A DNA stretch of 64,000 nucleotides from Roseinatronobacter alkalisoli. Lineage in GTDB: Bacteria; Pseudomonadota; Alphaproteobacteria; Rhodobacterales; Rhodobacteraceae. The notes under the pieces are model-generated. The model searched no databases, was not told the origin of the DNA, and was given only the letters and a program-made list of their open reading frames with translations. The position numbers and the translations under genes are program-made. Shown one piece after another: positions 53,661-64,000 of this stretch; the first letter of the stretch is position 1, and each line of letters begins with the position of its first letter. Where the stretch lies: assembly GCF_028745735.1 (NCBI RefSeq), contig NZ_JAQZSM010000002.1, positions 1 through 64,000 on the forward strand, given 5' to 3'.

Positions 53661-54824
53661 CTACGTGCGGTCAAGTACCTCTACTGCAAGAATGGTAGGC
53701 AGGTGTCGCGCGATTTCCTGCCATGTGTCGCCTTCATCCGCGCTGGCAAAGACCGACCCGCTATTGGTGCCGAAATACACCCCCGCCGGATCGCGCGTGT
53801 CCCCCGCCATCGCCTGCCGCAGCACAGTGAAAAAGCATGATGTCTGTGGCAACCCCTCGCGCAGGGCTTGCCAGTTCCGGCCACCATCGCGCGACCGCCA
53901 CACGGCTGCGGCGGCATCCGGTGGGAACCGCCCGGCCATGTCGCCATTCAGCGGCAATGTCCAAATGGTGTCAGGGTCGCGCGGATGCACCCGGATCGGA
54001 AAACCGAAGGTAGACGGCAGGCCCGTGGTAATGTCATCCCAACTGCGCCCGCCATCTGCCGAACGCCACACGCCATGGTGGTTTTGCTGATAAAGCACAT
54101 CTTCGCGCCCGGGCGCACGCATCATGTTATGCACACAATGCCCGGTTTCGCCGCCCTGCGGCCCGGCAGGGTGATCATGGTGATGGCTGTGGGTATCGGC
54201 GTTCGACAGGCGGTTGCGGCGCTCCCATGTTTTGCCGCCATCCTCGGTCGCGAACACACCCGCAGCAGAGATGGCGACCCAAAGTTTCTGTGCATTGGCA
54301 GGGTCCGCAACGATCGTGTGCAATACAAGCCCCGCAGCACCAGGGTTCCAGCTTCCGGCAGAGGGGTGATTGGTCAGCCCGTCAACCCTGCTCCAGCTTT
54401 CGCCGCCGTCATTGCTTTGCAGCAGGTTTGCGGGTTTCGTCCCGGCATAAAGCGTGCCATGGGCATAGCATAGCGACCATATCTGACTGAAGCTGTCGCC
54501 GAATGGAAGGGTCGTATCCGACCAGCCAATCATTTGGGCGAAATCGGGGTCATTGGCGGCCCAGTCGTCCATTGTCCCTTTTGTCAGGCGGGTAAGGGTC
54601 CAGTTTTGCCCGACGTCATCCGAACGCCAGATACCCGCGCCGTGCCAGTCACCGCCGCCCCCGGCCCATAGGGTTCCTGTTGCCGGGTCGCCGACGACAT
54701 GATTGATCGGCCAGCCGTCGCAAAACGGGCCTGTCACGTTCCAGCCGTCCCGGCCGCCCGTACCCGTGACAAGAAATGCGCCTTTTGTGGTCCCGACAAG
54801 GACAATACTATCCCCCGACGCCAT
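53661..54824 (-). CDS. BNR/sialidase-fold exo-alpha-sialidase-like (VPS10-type) protein
   Basis: A 387-residue beta-propeller protein with repeated SxDxGxxW Asp-boxes: SNDGGESWSR, TEDGGKTWERR, SADGGRSWDD, SRDGGRNWQAL and SADEGDTWQEI. The start at 54824 has GGGAGGCAGG upstream. No signal peptide is visible. The fold is common in proteins labelled glycosyl hydrolase or photosystem-stability-like, but catalytic sialidase residues are not evident. It is monocistronic; function unknown. Confidence 0.88.
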   Translation of the reverse strand: MASGDSIVLVGTTKGAFLVTGTGGRDGWNVTGPFCDGWPINHVVGDPATGTLWAGGGGDWHGAGIWRSDDVGQNWTLTRLTKGTMDDWAANDPDFAQMIGWSDTTLPFGDSFSQIWSLCYAHGTLYAGTKPANLLQSNDGGESWSRVDGLTNHPSAGSWNPGAAGLVLHTIVADPANAQKLWVAISAAGVFATEDGGKTWERRNRLSNADTHSHHHDHPAGPQGGETGHCVHNMMRAPGREDVLYQQNHHGVWRSADGGRSWDDITTGLPSTFGFPIRVHPRDPDTIWTLPLNGDMAGRFPPDAAAAVWRSRDGGRNWQALREGLPQTSCFFTVLRQAMAGDTRDPAGVYFGTNSGSVFASADEGDTWQEIARHLPTILAVEVLDRT

Positions 54825-54889
54825 GACCTGCCTCCCTCTCCGCAAAAGATGCAGGAATGCTATCACGAAAGGGGCTGCTTTGATAGAAG

Positions 54890-54925
54890 GCGCGCTGCGC
54901 TGGACCCGCCCGCGCCGCAGCGCGC
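54890..54925 (-). terminator. hairpin downstream of the PiT gene
   Basis: A perfect 10-bp stem, GCGCGCTGCG / CGCAGCGCGC, with a 16-nt loop, a few bases after the PiT stop. On the minus strand the following bases are CTTCTATC, so U-run support is modest. Confidence 0.6.
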
Positions 54926-54930
54926 ATGCC

Positions 54931-56406
54931 TTAATAGGTGATCAGATTCATCAGATGGAACAGCCCCGCCGACAGCAGCGCGGCGGATGGCACTGTCACA
55001 ATCCAAGCGGCTAGGATAGTCAGGAAATGGGCGCGGCGGACGACCATTTTCCGTTTGCGCACTTCCTGCGGGACGGTCGTATCAACGCGGCGCTCATTCA
55101 GGATGCGTTCATGATACCATTCACGAAAGAACCCCACCCCGAAGATCGCACCAATGGCAATATGTGTCGAACTGACCGGCAATCCCAGCCAGGATGCGAA
55201 AATAACTGTGATCGCAGCGGCAAGTGACACGCAATAGGCGCGCATTGCATTCAGGCGTGTAATCTCGTTGCCGACAAGGTTGATCAGCTTTGGCCCGAAC
55301 AGCAGCAACCCCACCGACAGCCCGATCCCGCCAATCAGCATGACCCACAGTGGGATGCCCACACTGTCAGCCGCACCGCCACCCTGCACCGCATGGACAA
55401 TCGCTGCAACCGGACCGATGGCATTGGCCACATCATTGGCCCCATGCGCAAAGGACAACAGCGCAGCAGAGAATATCAGCGGAATATTGAACAGGATTTT
55501 CAGGGATTTCTTGCGGTTCTCCATGCCTTCGCTTTGGCGACGGATCACCGGACGCATGGCAAAGGTCAGGACTGTGCCGAACACCACCCCCAGCGCGATT
55601 GCAGTGCCGAAATCAATGGTGACAATCCTGTTCACGCCCTTCAGCGCCAGATAGGTCGCAAATGCCCCCCCCATCACCCCGATCAGGATGGGAACCCAAT
55701 AGCGCGCGGCCTGAATCATGTCGGGACGGTAGATGATGCGTGATTTGATGATCGCCAGAAAGATTGCTGCGAATATTCCGCCCAGAACCGGCGATATGAC
55801 CCAGCTTGCTGCGATGCGCGCCATCATCGGCCAGTTCACTGCCGCAAACCCTGCCGCCGCAATGCCTGCCCCCATGACACCGCCGACAATCGAATGGGTG
55901 GTTGATACCGGCGCGCCGATCCATGTTGCCAGATTGATCCATATTGCGCCGGCCAGCAGCGCGGCCATCATGGCCCAGATGAACACCTGGGTTTGCGCAA
56001 CCGATTCCGGCGCGATAATGCCGCGCGACACGGTGCTGACCACATCGCCGCCCGCAATCAGCGCGCCAGCCGTTTCGCAGATTGCGGCAACGATCAATGC
56101 GGTACCGATGGTCAGCGCGCGCGCGCCCACCGATGGCCCCATATTGTTGGCCACGTCATTCGCACCGATATTGATGGCCATATAGGCACCGATGATCGCC
56201 GCTGCGATGACAATCAGGCCAAGCGGTTCAAACCCGATGAATGCGGCAACTGCCAGCCCGGTCACAACCATGAAGGCAAGTGCAAGACCGGGTGCAACCA
56301 GCGGGCGGGCGGAATAGGCCATGGCCTGTTCCATCGCCGAAAGGCGGGCCAGATCCTTGTTGAGCGTCTTCCAGGATTTTTCCGAAAGGTTCGACACCGC
56401 AGCCAT
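54931..56406 (-). CDS. PiT-family inorganic phosphate transporter
   Basis: A 491-residue symporter. Both PHO-4 signature repeats are visible: NIGANDVANNMGPSVGARAL in the first half and FAHGANDVANAIGPVAAIV in the second. About twelve helices, with a cytoplasmic loop around residues 290-310 (RRQSEGMENRKKS). PiT proteins import phosphate with protons as metal-phosphate complexes. It is a low-affinity housekeeping carrier here, without a PhoU-like partner gene. Confidence 0.94.
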   Translation of the reverse strand: MAAVSNLSEKSWKTLNKDLARLSAMEQAMAYSARPLVAPGLALAFMVVTGLAVAAFIGFEPLGLIVIAAAIIGAYMAINIGANDVANNMGPSVGARALTIGTALIVAAICETAGALIAGGDVVSTVSRGIIAPESVAQTQVFIWAMMAALLAGAIWINLATWIGAPVSTTHSIVGGVMGAGIAAAGFAAVNWPMMARIAASWVISPVLGGIFAAIFLAIIKSRIIYRPDMIQAARYWVPILIGVMGGAFATYLALKGVNRIVTIDFGTAIALGVVFGTVLTFAMRPVIRRQSEGMENRKKSLKILFNIPLIFSAALLSFAHGANDVANAIGPVAAIVHAVQGGGAADSVGIPLWVMLIGGIGLSVGLLLFGPKLINLVGNEITRLNAMRAYCVSLAAAITVIFASWLGLPVSSTHIAIGAIFGVGFFREWYHERILNERRVDTTVPQEVRKRKMVVRRAHFLTILAAWIVTVPSAALLSAGLFHLMNLITY

Positions 56407-56490
56407 CCGTTTGTAACAATTTCACGACAGTCCGGCGGTATCAGGATTCCCTGCGCGCGACAACATACGTTGCGCTTGCCTGTTGCCCGT

Positions 56491-57021
<531 letters not shown>

Positions 57022-57438
57022 TCAATCCGGTTTGGGACCAGCCCGCAGTGCCTTGATATCGGCGCGGTGGGCCTTGCTTTCAAGTCGCCGTCGTTTGCTG
57101 GCAAGGGTGGGTCGGGTCTTGATGCGCGGTTTCGGGCGTTTCAGCGCCTCCAGGATCAGTTCTGCCAGCCGGTCGCGGGCGATGTCCCGGTTGCGCGCCT
57201 GCGACCGCGTTTCTTCCACCCGCAGCACAAGTGCGCCATCCTGTGTCCAGCGCCGTCCCGCCAACCGTTTCAGGCGTGATTTCACCGGCGCTGGCAGGTT
57301 CGGGCTGCGTTCCGCTTCAAAACGCAACTCCACCGCAGTGGACACTTTGTTGACATTCTGCCCGCCCGGCCCGGATGCACGGGTGAAGGATTCCGTCAGT
57401 TCCCAGTCCTGCAAGGTTATGTCGTCGTTGATGCGCAT
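57022..57438 (-). CDS. arfB: alternative ribosome-rescue factor / aminoacyl-tRNA hydrolase
   Basis: A 138-residue ArfB (YaeJ) protein. The GGQ loop is ASGPGGQNVNKVST; the basic C-terminal tail (RPTLASKRRRLESKAHRA, then DIKALR) is the ribosome mRNA-channel anchor. It hydrolyses peptidyl-tRNA on stalled ribosomes. Start at ATG 57438, with the conserved IDDITLQDWELTESFTRA-like start present. The operon context is unremarkable. Confidence 0.94.
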   Translation of the reverse strand: MRINDDITLQDWELTESFTRASGPGGQNVNKVSTAVELRFEAERSPNLPAPVKSRLKRLAGRRWTQDGALVLRVEETRSQARNRDIARDRLAELILEALKRPKPRIKTRPTLASKRRRLESKAHRADIKALRAGPKPD

Positions 57439-57701
57439 TCGTTCTACGACCCGGAAAATCACTGTGAATCGAAAGGGCCGCCTTATGACGAGGCGGCCCT
57501 GAACGAGCTTCAGGAGATGGAGCCAAGTTAGAGCATTGGCCCAATCAAAAGGGTGTCCCCATCGGGGTTGCCGTCAGGTTTTGCCCCTCTTGACTGTCTT
57601 TGCACCGCTCTCCAACATCACTCTAGACACTGGACCACCTCCTTTCATTTGGTTGCTGTTATATAGGATGGTGGCACATATTTTGTGTTTGTCAAAAGAA
57701 A

Positions 57702-58337
57702 TTATGCGACAGGTAGCGATTTTTTCCTGACGATCAGGCGGAACGGCACCAAAGCAAGCAATGCCAGACCCAGTTTCACGCCCCAGTCCGCGACAGCAAG
57801 GCTGACCCATAGCGGTATTTCCGGTCCGACGCCCAGCATGGGCAGGATTTCACCAGCCCAGGACACATCATTGCCCGGTTCGATGAAGCTCAGTGTGGCG
57901 GAAAAGGCGATGCTGAAAAACAAGGCAGTGTCGAGGGTGGAGCCAACAAGCGTCGATGCCAGCGGCGCGCGCCACCACGGCCCGCCATGTTTGTCTTCGC
58001 GCAGGCGGTCAAAAATGGCGACATCCACAAGCTGCGCGGTCAGGAATGCAATGCCCGACCCCAGCGCAATGCGCAGCGTGACCAGCGGGCCGAATTCGCC
58101 CATGATCTGCGTGCCGATCAGGGAACAGGCCATCCCAACGGCAAAACCCACCCAGACCACGCGGCGCGCGGCCTGTGGTCCGTAAACGCGGTTCATCACG
58201 TCATTGACCAGAAACGCCAGCGGGTAGGTGAACGCCCCCCATGTCAGCCAGTTTCCGAACAGGAATTGAACAAGGATATTCGATGCGACGACAATCGCCG
58301 CCATGGCAAGAATGCCGGGCAGGTGGACGCGGGTCAT
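57702..58337 (-). CDS. yhhQ: queuosine precursor transporter
   Basis: A 211-residue, six-helix membrane protein of the VUT/YhhQ family (COG1738), which imports preQ0/preQ1-type precursors. Markers are MAAIVVASNILVQFLFG, FTYPLAFLVNDVMNRVYGPQAARRVVW, LRIALGSGIAFLTAQLVDVAIFD and STLVGSTLDTALFFSIAFS. Start at ATG 58337; the upstream frame is not conserved. The 5' leader contains two mutually exclusive hairpins (see findings). Together with queCDEF the cell can make and import preQ1 precursors. Confidence 0.94.
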   Translation of the reverse strand: MTRVHLPGILAMAAIVVASNILVQFLFGNWLTWGAFTYPLAFLVNDVMNRVYGPQAARRVVWVGFAVGMACSLIGTQIMGEFGPLVTLRIALGSGIAFLTAQLVDVAIFDRLREDKHGGPWWRAPLASTLVGSTLDTALFFSIAFSATLSFIEPGNDVSWAGEILPMLGVGPEIPLWVSLAVADWGVKLGLALLALVPFRLIVRKKSLPVA

Positions 58338-58362
58338 GCTATGTATTCCGTTTTTTTCAAGG

Positions 58363-58389
58363 TTGCGGAGACTTGTGCCGCAAGCGGCA
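58363..58389 (-). repeat. alternative hairpins in the yhhQ leader
   Basis: In the leader, TGCCGC/GCGGCA (58376-58389) and TTGCGG/CCGCAA (58363-58383) overlap and cannot form together. The second would leave the weak CGGA ribosome-binding site free; the first frees a TCCG that could pair with it. Confidence 0.45.
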
Positions 58390-58433
58390 TGGCGCCAGAT
58401 AACGAGACTGCCATAGAAAAGCAAGCATGGCGC

Positions 58434-59327
58434 TTATTGCGTCGCCACAACCTGCTGGCATTGCGTGGGCAGGTCCGCCATCGTGAATTCGCGCGGGTGG
58501 CGCTGGCGCGGGGCAGGGGGTTCTGTGCGTTCTGTGCGTTCGCGCTTGGGCGGGTTCAGGAAATCGGTGACCCACCATTCCAGCGTTTCATCGCAGCCAT
58601 TACCGCCCTTGGACAGTTCCGCCACTGTGGGCGACTGGGTTACGCAATGCCGGTTTCCGCGCGGACAGGCCAGCCGCACATGGAAATGATAGTTATGGCC
58701 AACCGCAGGGCGGATTTTCTGAAGCCATGCAGTATCGGCGCGGGTGGCGGTCTTGCACATTTCCAGCTTGACAGCAGCGGCCACGAAAATGCGGTCCACG
58801 CGCGGGTCAAGGGCGGCCTGTTTCATCAGTTCGTGATGCGCGCGCGTCCAGTTGGAATTGACACTGCGCTGGTCTTCGGTGCGCACGGAAATCGAACTCA
58901 GGTTTTCGCGTTCGCTGCGCGACAGGTTCAGCCGCGACGGCCGCAGCATCCATATGTCGATATCAAGCCCGATCTGATGGCTGGCATGGCCGGATGTCAT
59001 GGGCCCGCCGCGCGGCTGGCTGATATCGCCGATATAAAGCCCCGGCCAGCCGATCTGCACCGCCTTGCGCGACAGATCCTGCACATAGGCAATCGCATCC
59101 GGGTGGCCCCAGTTGCGGTTGCGCGACAGGCGCATGGCCTGCCATGTCGGACCGGTTTCCGGCAGGCGCACCAACCCCGCCGCGCAACCCTTGGCATAGG
59201 ATCCTATCGCCTCGGGCGCCTGCAGCGATGGCATGGCATGTGCGCCAAACATCTGATTGGCCAGTGATTGCGCCATGGCCAGGGCGGGCATGGCAATAAG
59301 GATCAGGGTCAGGATTGTTCCGCGCAT
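58434..59327 (-). CDS. mepA: penicillin-insensitive murein endopeptidase
   Basis: A 297-residue MepA with signal peptide MRGTILTLILIAMPALAMA. Motifs of the zinc LAS peptidase fold are TSGHASHQIGLDIDIWM (His, Asp) and HNYHFHVRLACP (HxH). It cleaves D-alanyl-meso-diaminopimelate cross-links in peptidoglycan, in the periplasm. The start overlaps the MFS gene by 19 bp. A Pro/Arg/Glu-rich C-terminal tail (KRERTERTEPPAPRQRHPRE) precedes the end. It is a housekeeping gene. Confidence 0.93.
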   Translation of the reverse strand: MRGTILTLILIAMPALAMAQSLANQMFGAHAMPSLQAPEAIGSYAKGCAAGLVRLPETGPTWQAMRLSRNRNWGHPDAIAYVQDLSRKAVQIGWPGLYIGDISQPRGGPMTSGHASHQIGLDIDIWMLRPSRLNLSRSERENLSSISVRTEDQRSVNSNWTRAHHELMKQAALDPRVDRIFVAAAVKLEMCKTATRADTAWLQKIRPAVGHNYHFHVRLACPRGNRHCVTQSPTVAELSKGGNGCDETLEWWVTDFLNPPKRERTERTEPPAPRQRHPREFTMADLPTQCQQVVATQ

Positions 59328-60664
59328 TGAAATTCCGGCTCTCCCTTGGGTTTCACCCAGATTAGCAGAACAAGCCCCAGTGCGAACAGCCCTATTAACG
59401 GGGCTACCCCAAGTCTTTGGCTGCCTGTCGCCGTGGTGGCCAGCGCGATCAGTGCAGGCGCGATGAAGGACAGCACCTTGCCCGACAAGGCATACAGGCC
59501 GAAACCTTCGGTCATGCGCTCGGGGTTGGCCTGCCGCACCATCATGGTGCGCGATGCGGACTGCAGCGTGCCACCACCCGCGCCGATCAGCCCGCCGCAT
59601 ATGTAGAACACGATGTCGGGCAGGTTTGACGACGGGTCAACCGGCGTGAACAGCACCATGCTGCGGTCGGTGCTGACGATGATGATACACACGACAATCA
59701 GCAACAGGATACAGCCGATGATCACGGGTTTCGGGCCGAACCGGGAATCCAGCTTGCCGCCAAGCCAGCAGGCTACCGCCCCCACCGCCGCCGCCAGAAT
59801 GCCGAACACGCCGATCTGGATGATGGTCCATTCCAGCACACCGGCTGCGTAAATCCCGCCAAAGGCATAGATGCCGTTCAGCGCGTCGCGGTACAGCATG
59901 GATGACCCCAGATAGGCGAACAGGCTGTGCCGTGTGGGCAAGGTGCGCAGCGTTTCTTTCAACTCGCGCAATCCGCGCATCACGGCGCCGGGTGCTTTGC
60001 GGGGGGCGGGCGGTTCCCTGACCCAAAGAAAGAACGGGATGACAAAGATGATATACCACAGCGCGGTGAAGGGACCGACAGCGCGCGTCCCTTCGCGCAT
60101 GTCCGGGTCCAGCCCGAAAACCGGCGCAATCCCCAGCATGGTGACGCCTGCATCGTTTTCCGCCAGCAGCGCCAACACCACCGCCAGCGACGCCAGCCCC
60201 CCCACATAGCCCAAGGCCCAGCCAGTGCCGGAAATGCGCCCCAGTTCGGCGCGCGGGGCAAGGCTGGGCAGCACGGAGTTCGTGAACACGATTCCGTATT
60301 CCAGCCCCACCAACCCCACCGCGAATGCAACCAGCACCAGCAGGATTGTGCCCTGTCCCGCATCGGGGACCGCCCACCACAGCACGAAAGTCCCCGCCAC
60401 ATACAGCAGCGACCACAGCAGGATCCATAAGCGTTTATACCCGGAATTGTCGGCGATGGCCCCAAGGACGGGCGCGAAAAACGCTGTCAGCAGGCCGGAA
60501 ATGGCCAGCATCCAGCCCCACATGACCTGCCCTGTAACCGGGTCCGGCGCGACAGACCCCGCAAAATAGGGTGCGAAAATGAAGGTCAGAAGCAACGTGT
60601 TGTAAGGCTGGTTTGCCCAGTCGAAGGCCCACCACCCCCAGATGCGTTTGCGCGTGTTTCCCAT
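59309..60664 (-). CDS. UMF1-family MFS transporter (Atg22-like)
   Basis: A 451-residue, twelve-helix major-facilitator protein. It opens with RKRIWGWWAFDWANQPYNTLLLTFI, the classic UMF1/Atg22 start, followed by FAPVLGAIADNSGYKRLW. GLEYGIVFTNSVLPSLAP and GIGAPVFGL-like pieces fit the family. Probably exports a small metabolite such as an amino acid. Upstream of MepA and coupled by a 19-bp overlap. Confidence 0.92.
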   Translation of the reverse strand: MGNTRKRIWGWWAFDWANQPYNTLLLTFIFAPYFAGSVAPDPVTGQVMWGWMLAISGLLTAFFAPVLGAIADNSGYKRLWILLWSLLYVAGTFVLWWAVPDAGQGTILLVLVAFAVGLVGLEYGIVFTNSVLPSLAPRAELGRISGTGWALGYVGGLASLAVVLALLAENDAGVTMLGIAPVFGLDPDMREGTRAVGPFTALWYIIFVIPFFLWVREPPAPRKAPGAVMRGLRELKETLRTLPTRHSLFAYLGSSMLYRDALNGIYAFGGIYAAGVLEWTIIQIGVFGILAAAVGAVACWLGGKLDSRFGPKPVIIGCILLLIVVCIIIVSTDRSMVLFTPVDPSSNLPDIVFYICGGLIGAGGGTLQSASRTMMVRQANPERMTEGFGLYALSGKVLSFIAPALIALATTATGSQRLGVAPLIGLFALGLVLLIWVKPKGEPEFQCAEQS

Positions 60665-61023
60665 GCTGCCCCTGCCTGCCTTGATGGTGCCGATTTAGGC
60701 AGGGTCACGGCCCGCTGGCAAGCAGATAGCGCGGGATTATGCCGTATGGTGCGGCAGGGCCGGGCGTTTTCTGGTCTGAACCGGATGGTTGGGAATTCCA
60801 AAGGCCAAAGGTGGCCCACGCCGTTGGTGGGCCGTCCCGTGGCCTGCCGGTTTCGCTGGTGTCGGGCCAAGCCTTTGAACTCAGGAGTATGCCGCCCGGA
60901 TAACGTGAATCCCTCCCACCTCGGACCGGCAGACCCCGACCCACCGCTGGCTTCGTGCATAATCCAACGGTTGCTTCAGGCCAGAAAACACCCGACCCAG
61001 CGGTTCCGCCGGGGGAACACCGC
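60665..61023. other. intergenic region between gyrB and the UMF1 gene
   Basis: About 360 bp. It holds a GGCCCAC/GTGGGCC hairpin at about 60814-60834 with no U-run. No coding sequence or RNA gene is recognised; short frames have no family match. Confidence 0.5.
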
Positions 61024-63456
<2,433 letters not shown>

Positions 63457-63570
63457 TTAGACTGCCGTAGTTATAGGCAGTTCGTGCGGGATTGTCACGC
63501 CCAAGACACAATATTTAGTGTTTGCAGATATGATGGCGAAAGCGACCCCGGCGCATTGGCCGGGGCTGCA

Positions 63571-64000
63571 TCAGGCCTGTTCGTTCTGCAGCACAATCCC
63601 GATCAGCGCGTAGGTCAGTTGTGCCGCTGTAAAGTCCCACACATCCGCACCTTCAATGGGGGCCAGTTCGACAACATCAAGGCCCACGCAGCGCCGACCC
63701 TTCAGCGCGGACCGCACCAGCGCCAGCGACTGGTAATAGCCCAGACCCCCGGGAACCGGGGTGCCGGTGGCGGGCATGATCGCCGCGTCCAGCCCGTCCA
63801 CATCAAACGTGACATAGACATCTTCGGGGAAGTCATCGGGCAGGGTGATGTCATGGATGTTGCCAGTGACCAGATCTTCGGCATCGATGAAGATGACATT
63901 GTTGCGCGCGCGGCACTCCGCTTCTTCGGCGCAAAGCGCGCGGACACCATATTGCGCCAGTGGCAGACCTTCTTCCTCAGTCAGCAATTGCATGACGGAT
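63571..64000 (-). CDS. arginase/agmatinase-family hydrolase (partial, C-terminal part)
   Basis: The C-terminal 143 residues of a minus-strand gene that continues beyond the right edge. The metal-binding motif DVDGLDAAIMPATGTPVPGG (DxDxxD) and the following GLDVVELAPIEGAD mark the ureohydrolase fold. The first aspartate-rich motif lies outside the window, so agmatinase, arginase and guanidino-acid hydrolase cannot be separated. Confidence 0.9.
   Translation of the reverse strand, partial: SVMQLLTEEEGLPLAQYGVRALCAEEAECRARNNVIFIDAEDLVTGNIHDITLPDDFPEDVYVTFDVDGLDAAIMPATGTPVPGGLGYYQSLALVRSALKGRRCVGLDVVELAPIEGADVWDFTAAQLTYALIGIVLQNEQA

Noticed and set aside
57400-57535. A frame reading through the antisense of arfB, ending NELQEMEPS
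   Set aside because: It lies largely opposite a conserved gene and has no start with an RBS.
58338-58400. preQ1-I riboswitch upstream of yhhQ
   Set aside because: The UCGCAG loop and AACAAAACAAGG-type tail are absent, so it does not fit this class; kept only as alternative hairpins.

Overview
The window looks like chromosomal DNA from an alphaproteobacterium of the Rhodobacteraceae/Roseobacter group. The protein families, dense minus-strand operons with ATGA/TGATG-type overlaps, a TRAP transporter, an NrsF-type ECF sigma pair and a BtaA-like (DUF3419) protein all fit that lineage. I have not placed it to genus. No tRNA, rRNA or CRISPR array was seen.

Layout. 1-4.3 kb: a sugar-acid type locus with a partial IlvD/Edd dehydratase, a LacI regulator and a divergent TRAP transporter, closed by a strong terminator. 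4.3-9.7 kb: an EamA exporter, a GNAT, and a queCDEF operon for preQ0/preQ1 synthesis preceded by a clear preQ1-I riboswitch. 9-16.7 kb: a methyltransferase/LysR pair, a Fe-siderophore type ABC importer, an IS66 transposase remnant, a LysR/double-GNAT pair and a decayed EamA gene. 16.6-27.5 kb: an eight-gene, translationally coupled minus-strand operon encoding a divergent class I HMG-CoA reductase, a UbiA prenyltransferase, a PEP-synthase/rifampin-phosphotransferase-like enzyme, a DUF3419 aminocarboxypropyltransferase-like protein, a phytol/polyprenol kinase-like membrane protein, a GNAT, an OleC-like AMP ligase and a cytochrome P450. It reads as an undescribed lipid or isoprenoid pathway.

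28-40 kb: a second candidate system. A LacI-family regulator is flanked by a three-gene operon (dual-specificity-type phosphatase, Na/Pi cotransporter, metallophosphoesterase) and a five-gene operon (AfuABC-like ABC importer with two paralogous binding proteins plus an inositol-monophosphatase-family enzyme). Four copies of the palindrome TTGCACAGCTGTGCAA, or near copies, lie only in the two control regions. Together they suggest a LacI-controlled organophosphate uptake and dephosphorylation regulon.

40-50 kb: a galactofuranose-type (YtfQRT-YjfF) importer with its GntR regulator, and a second Fe3+/AfuA-class ABC importer. 50-64 kb: mostly housekeeping genes (P1 peptidase, WYL regulator pair, ECF sigma/NrsF pair with a matching promoter, PiT phosphate transporter, Nudix, ArfB, the queuosine-precursor transporter YhhQ, MepA, an MFS protein, gyrB and a partial arginase-family gene). 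Strong hairpins follow nearly every substrate-binding-protein gene.
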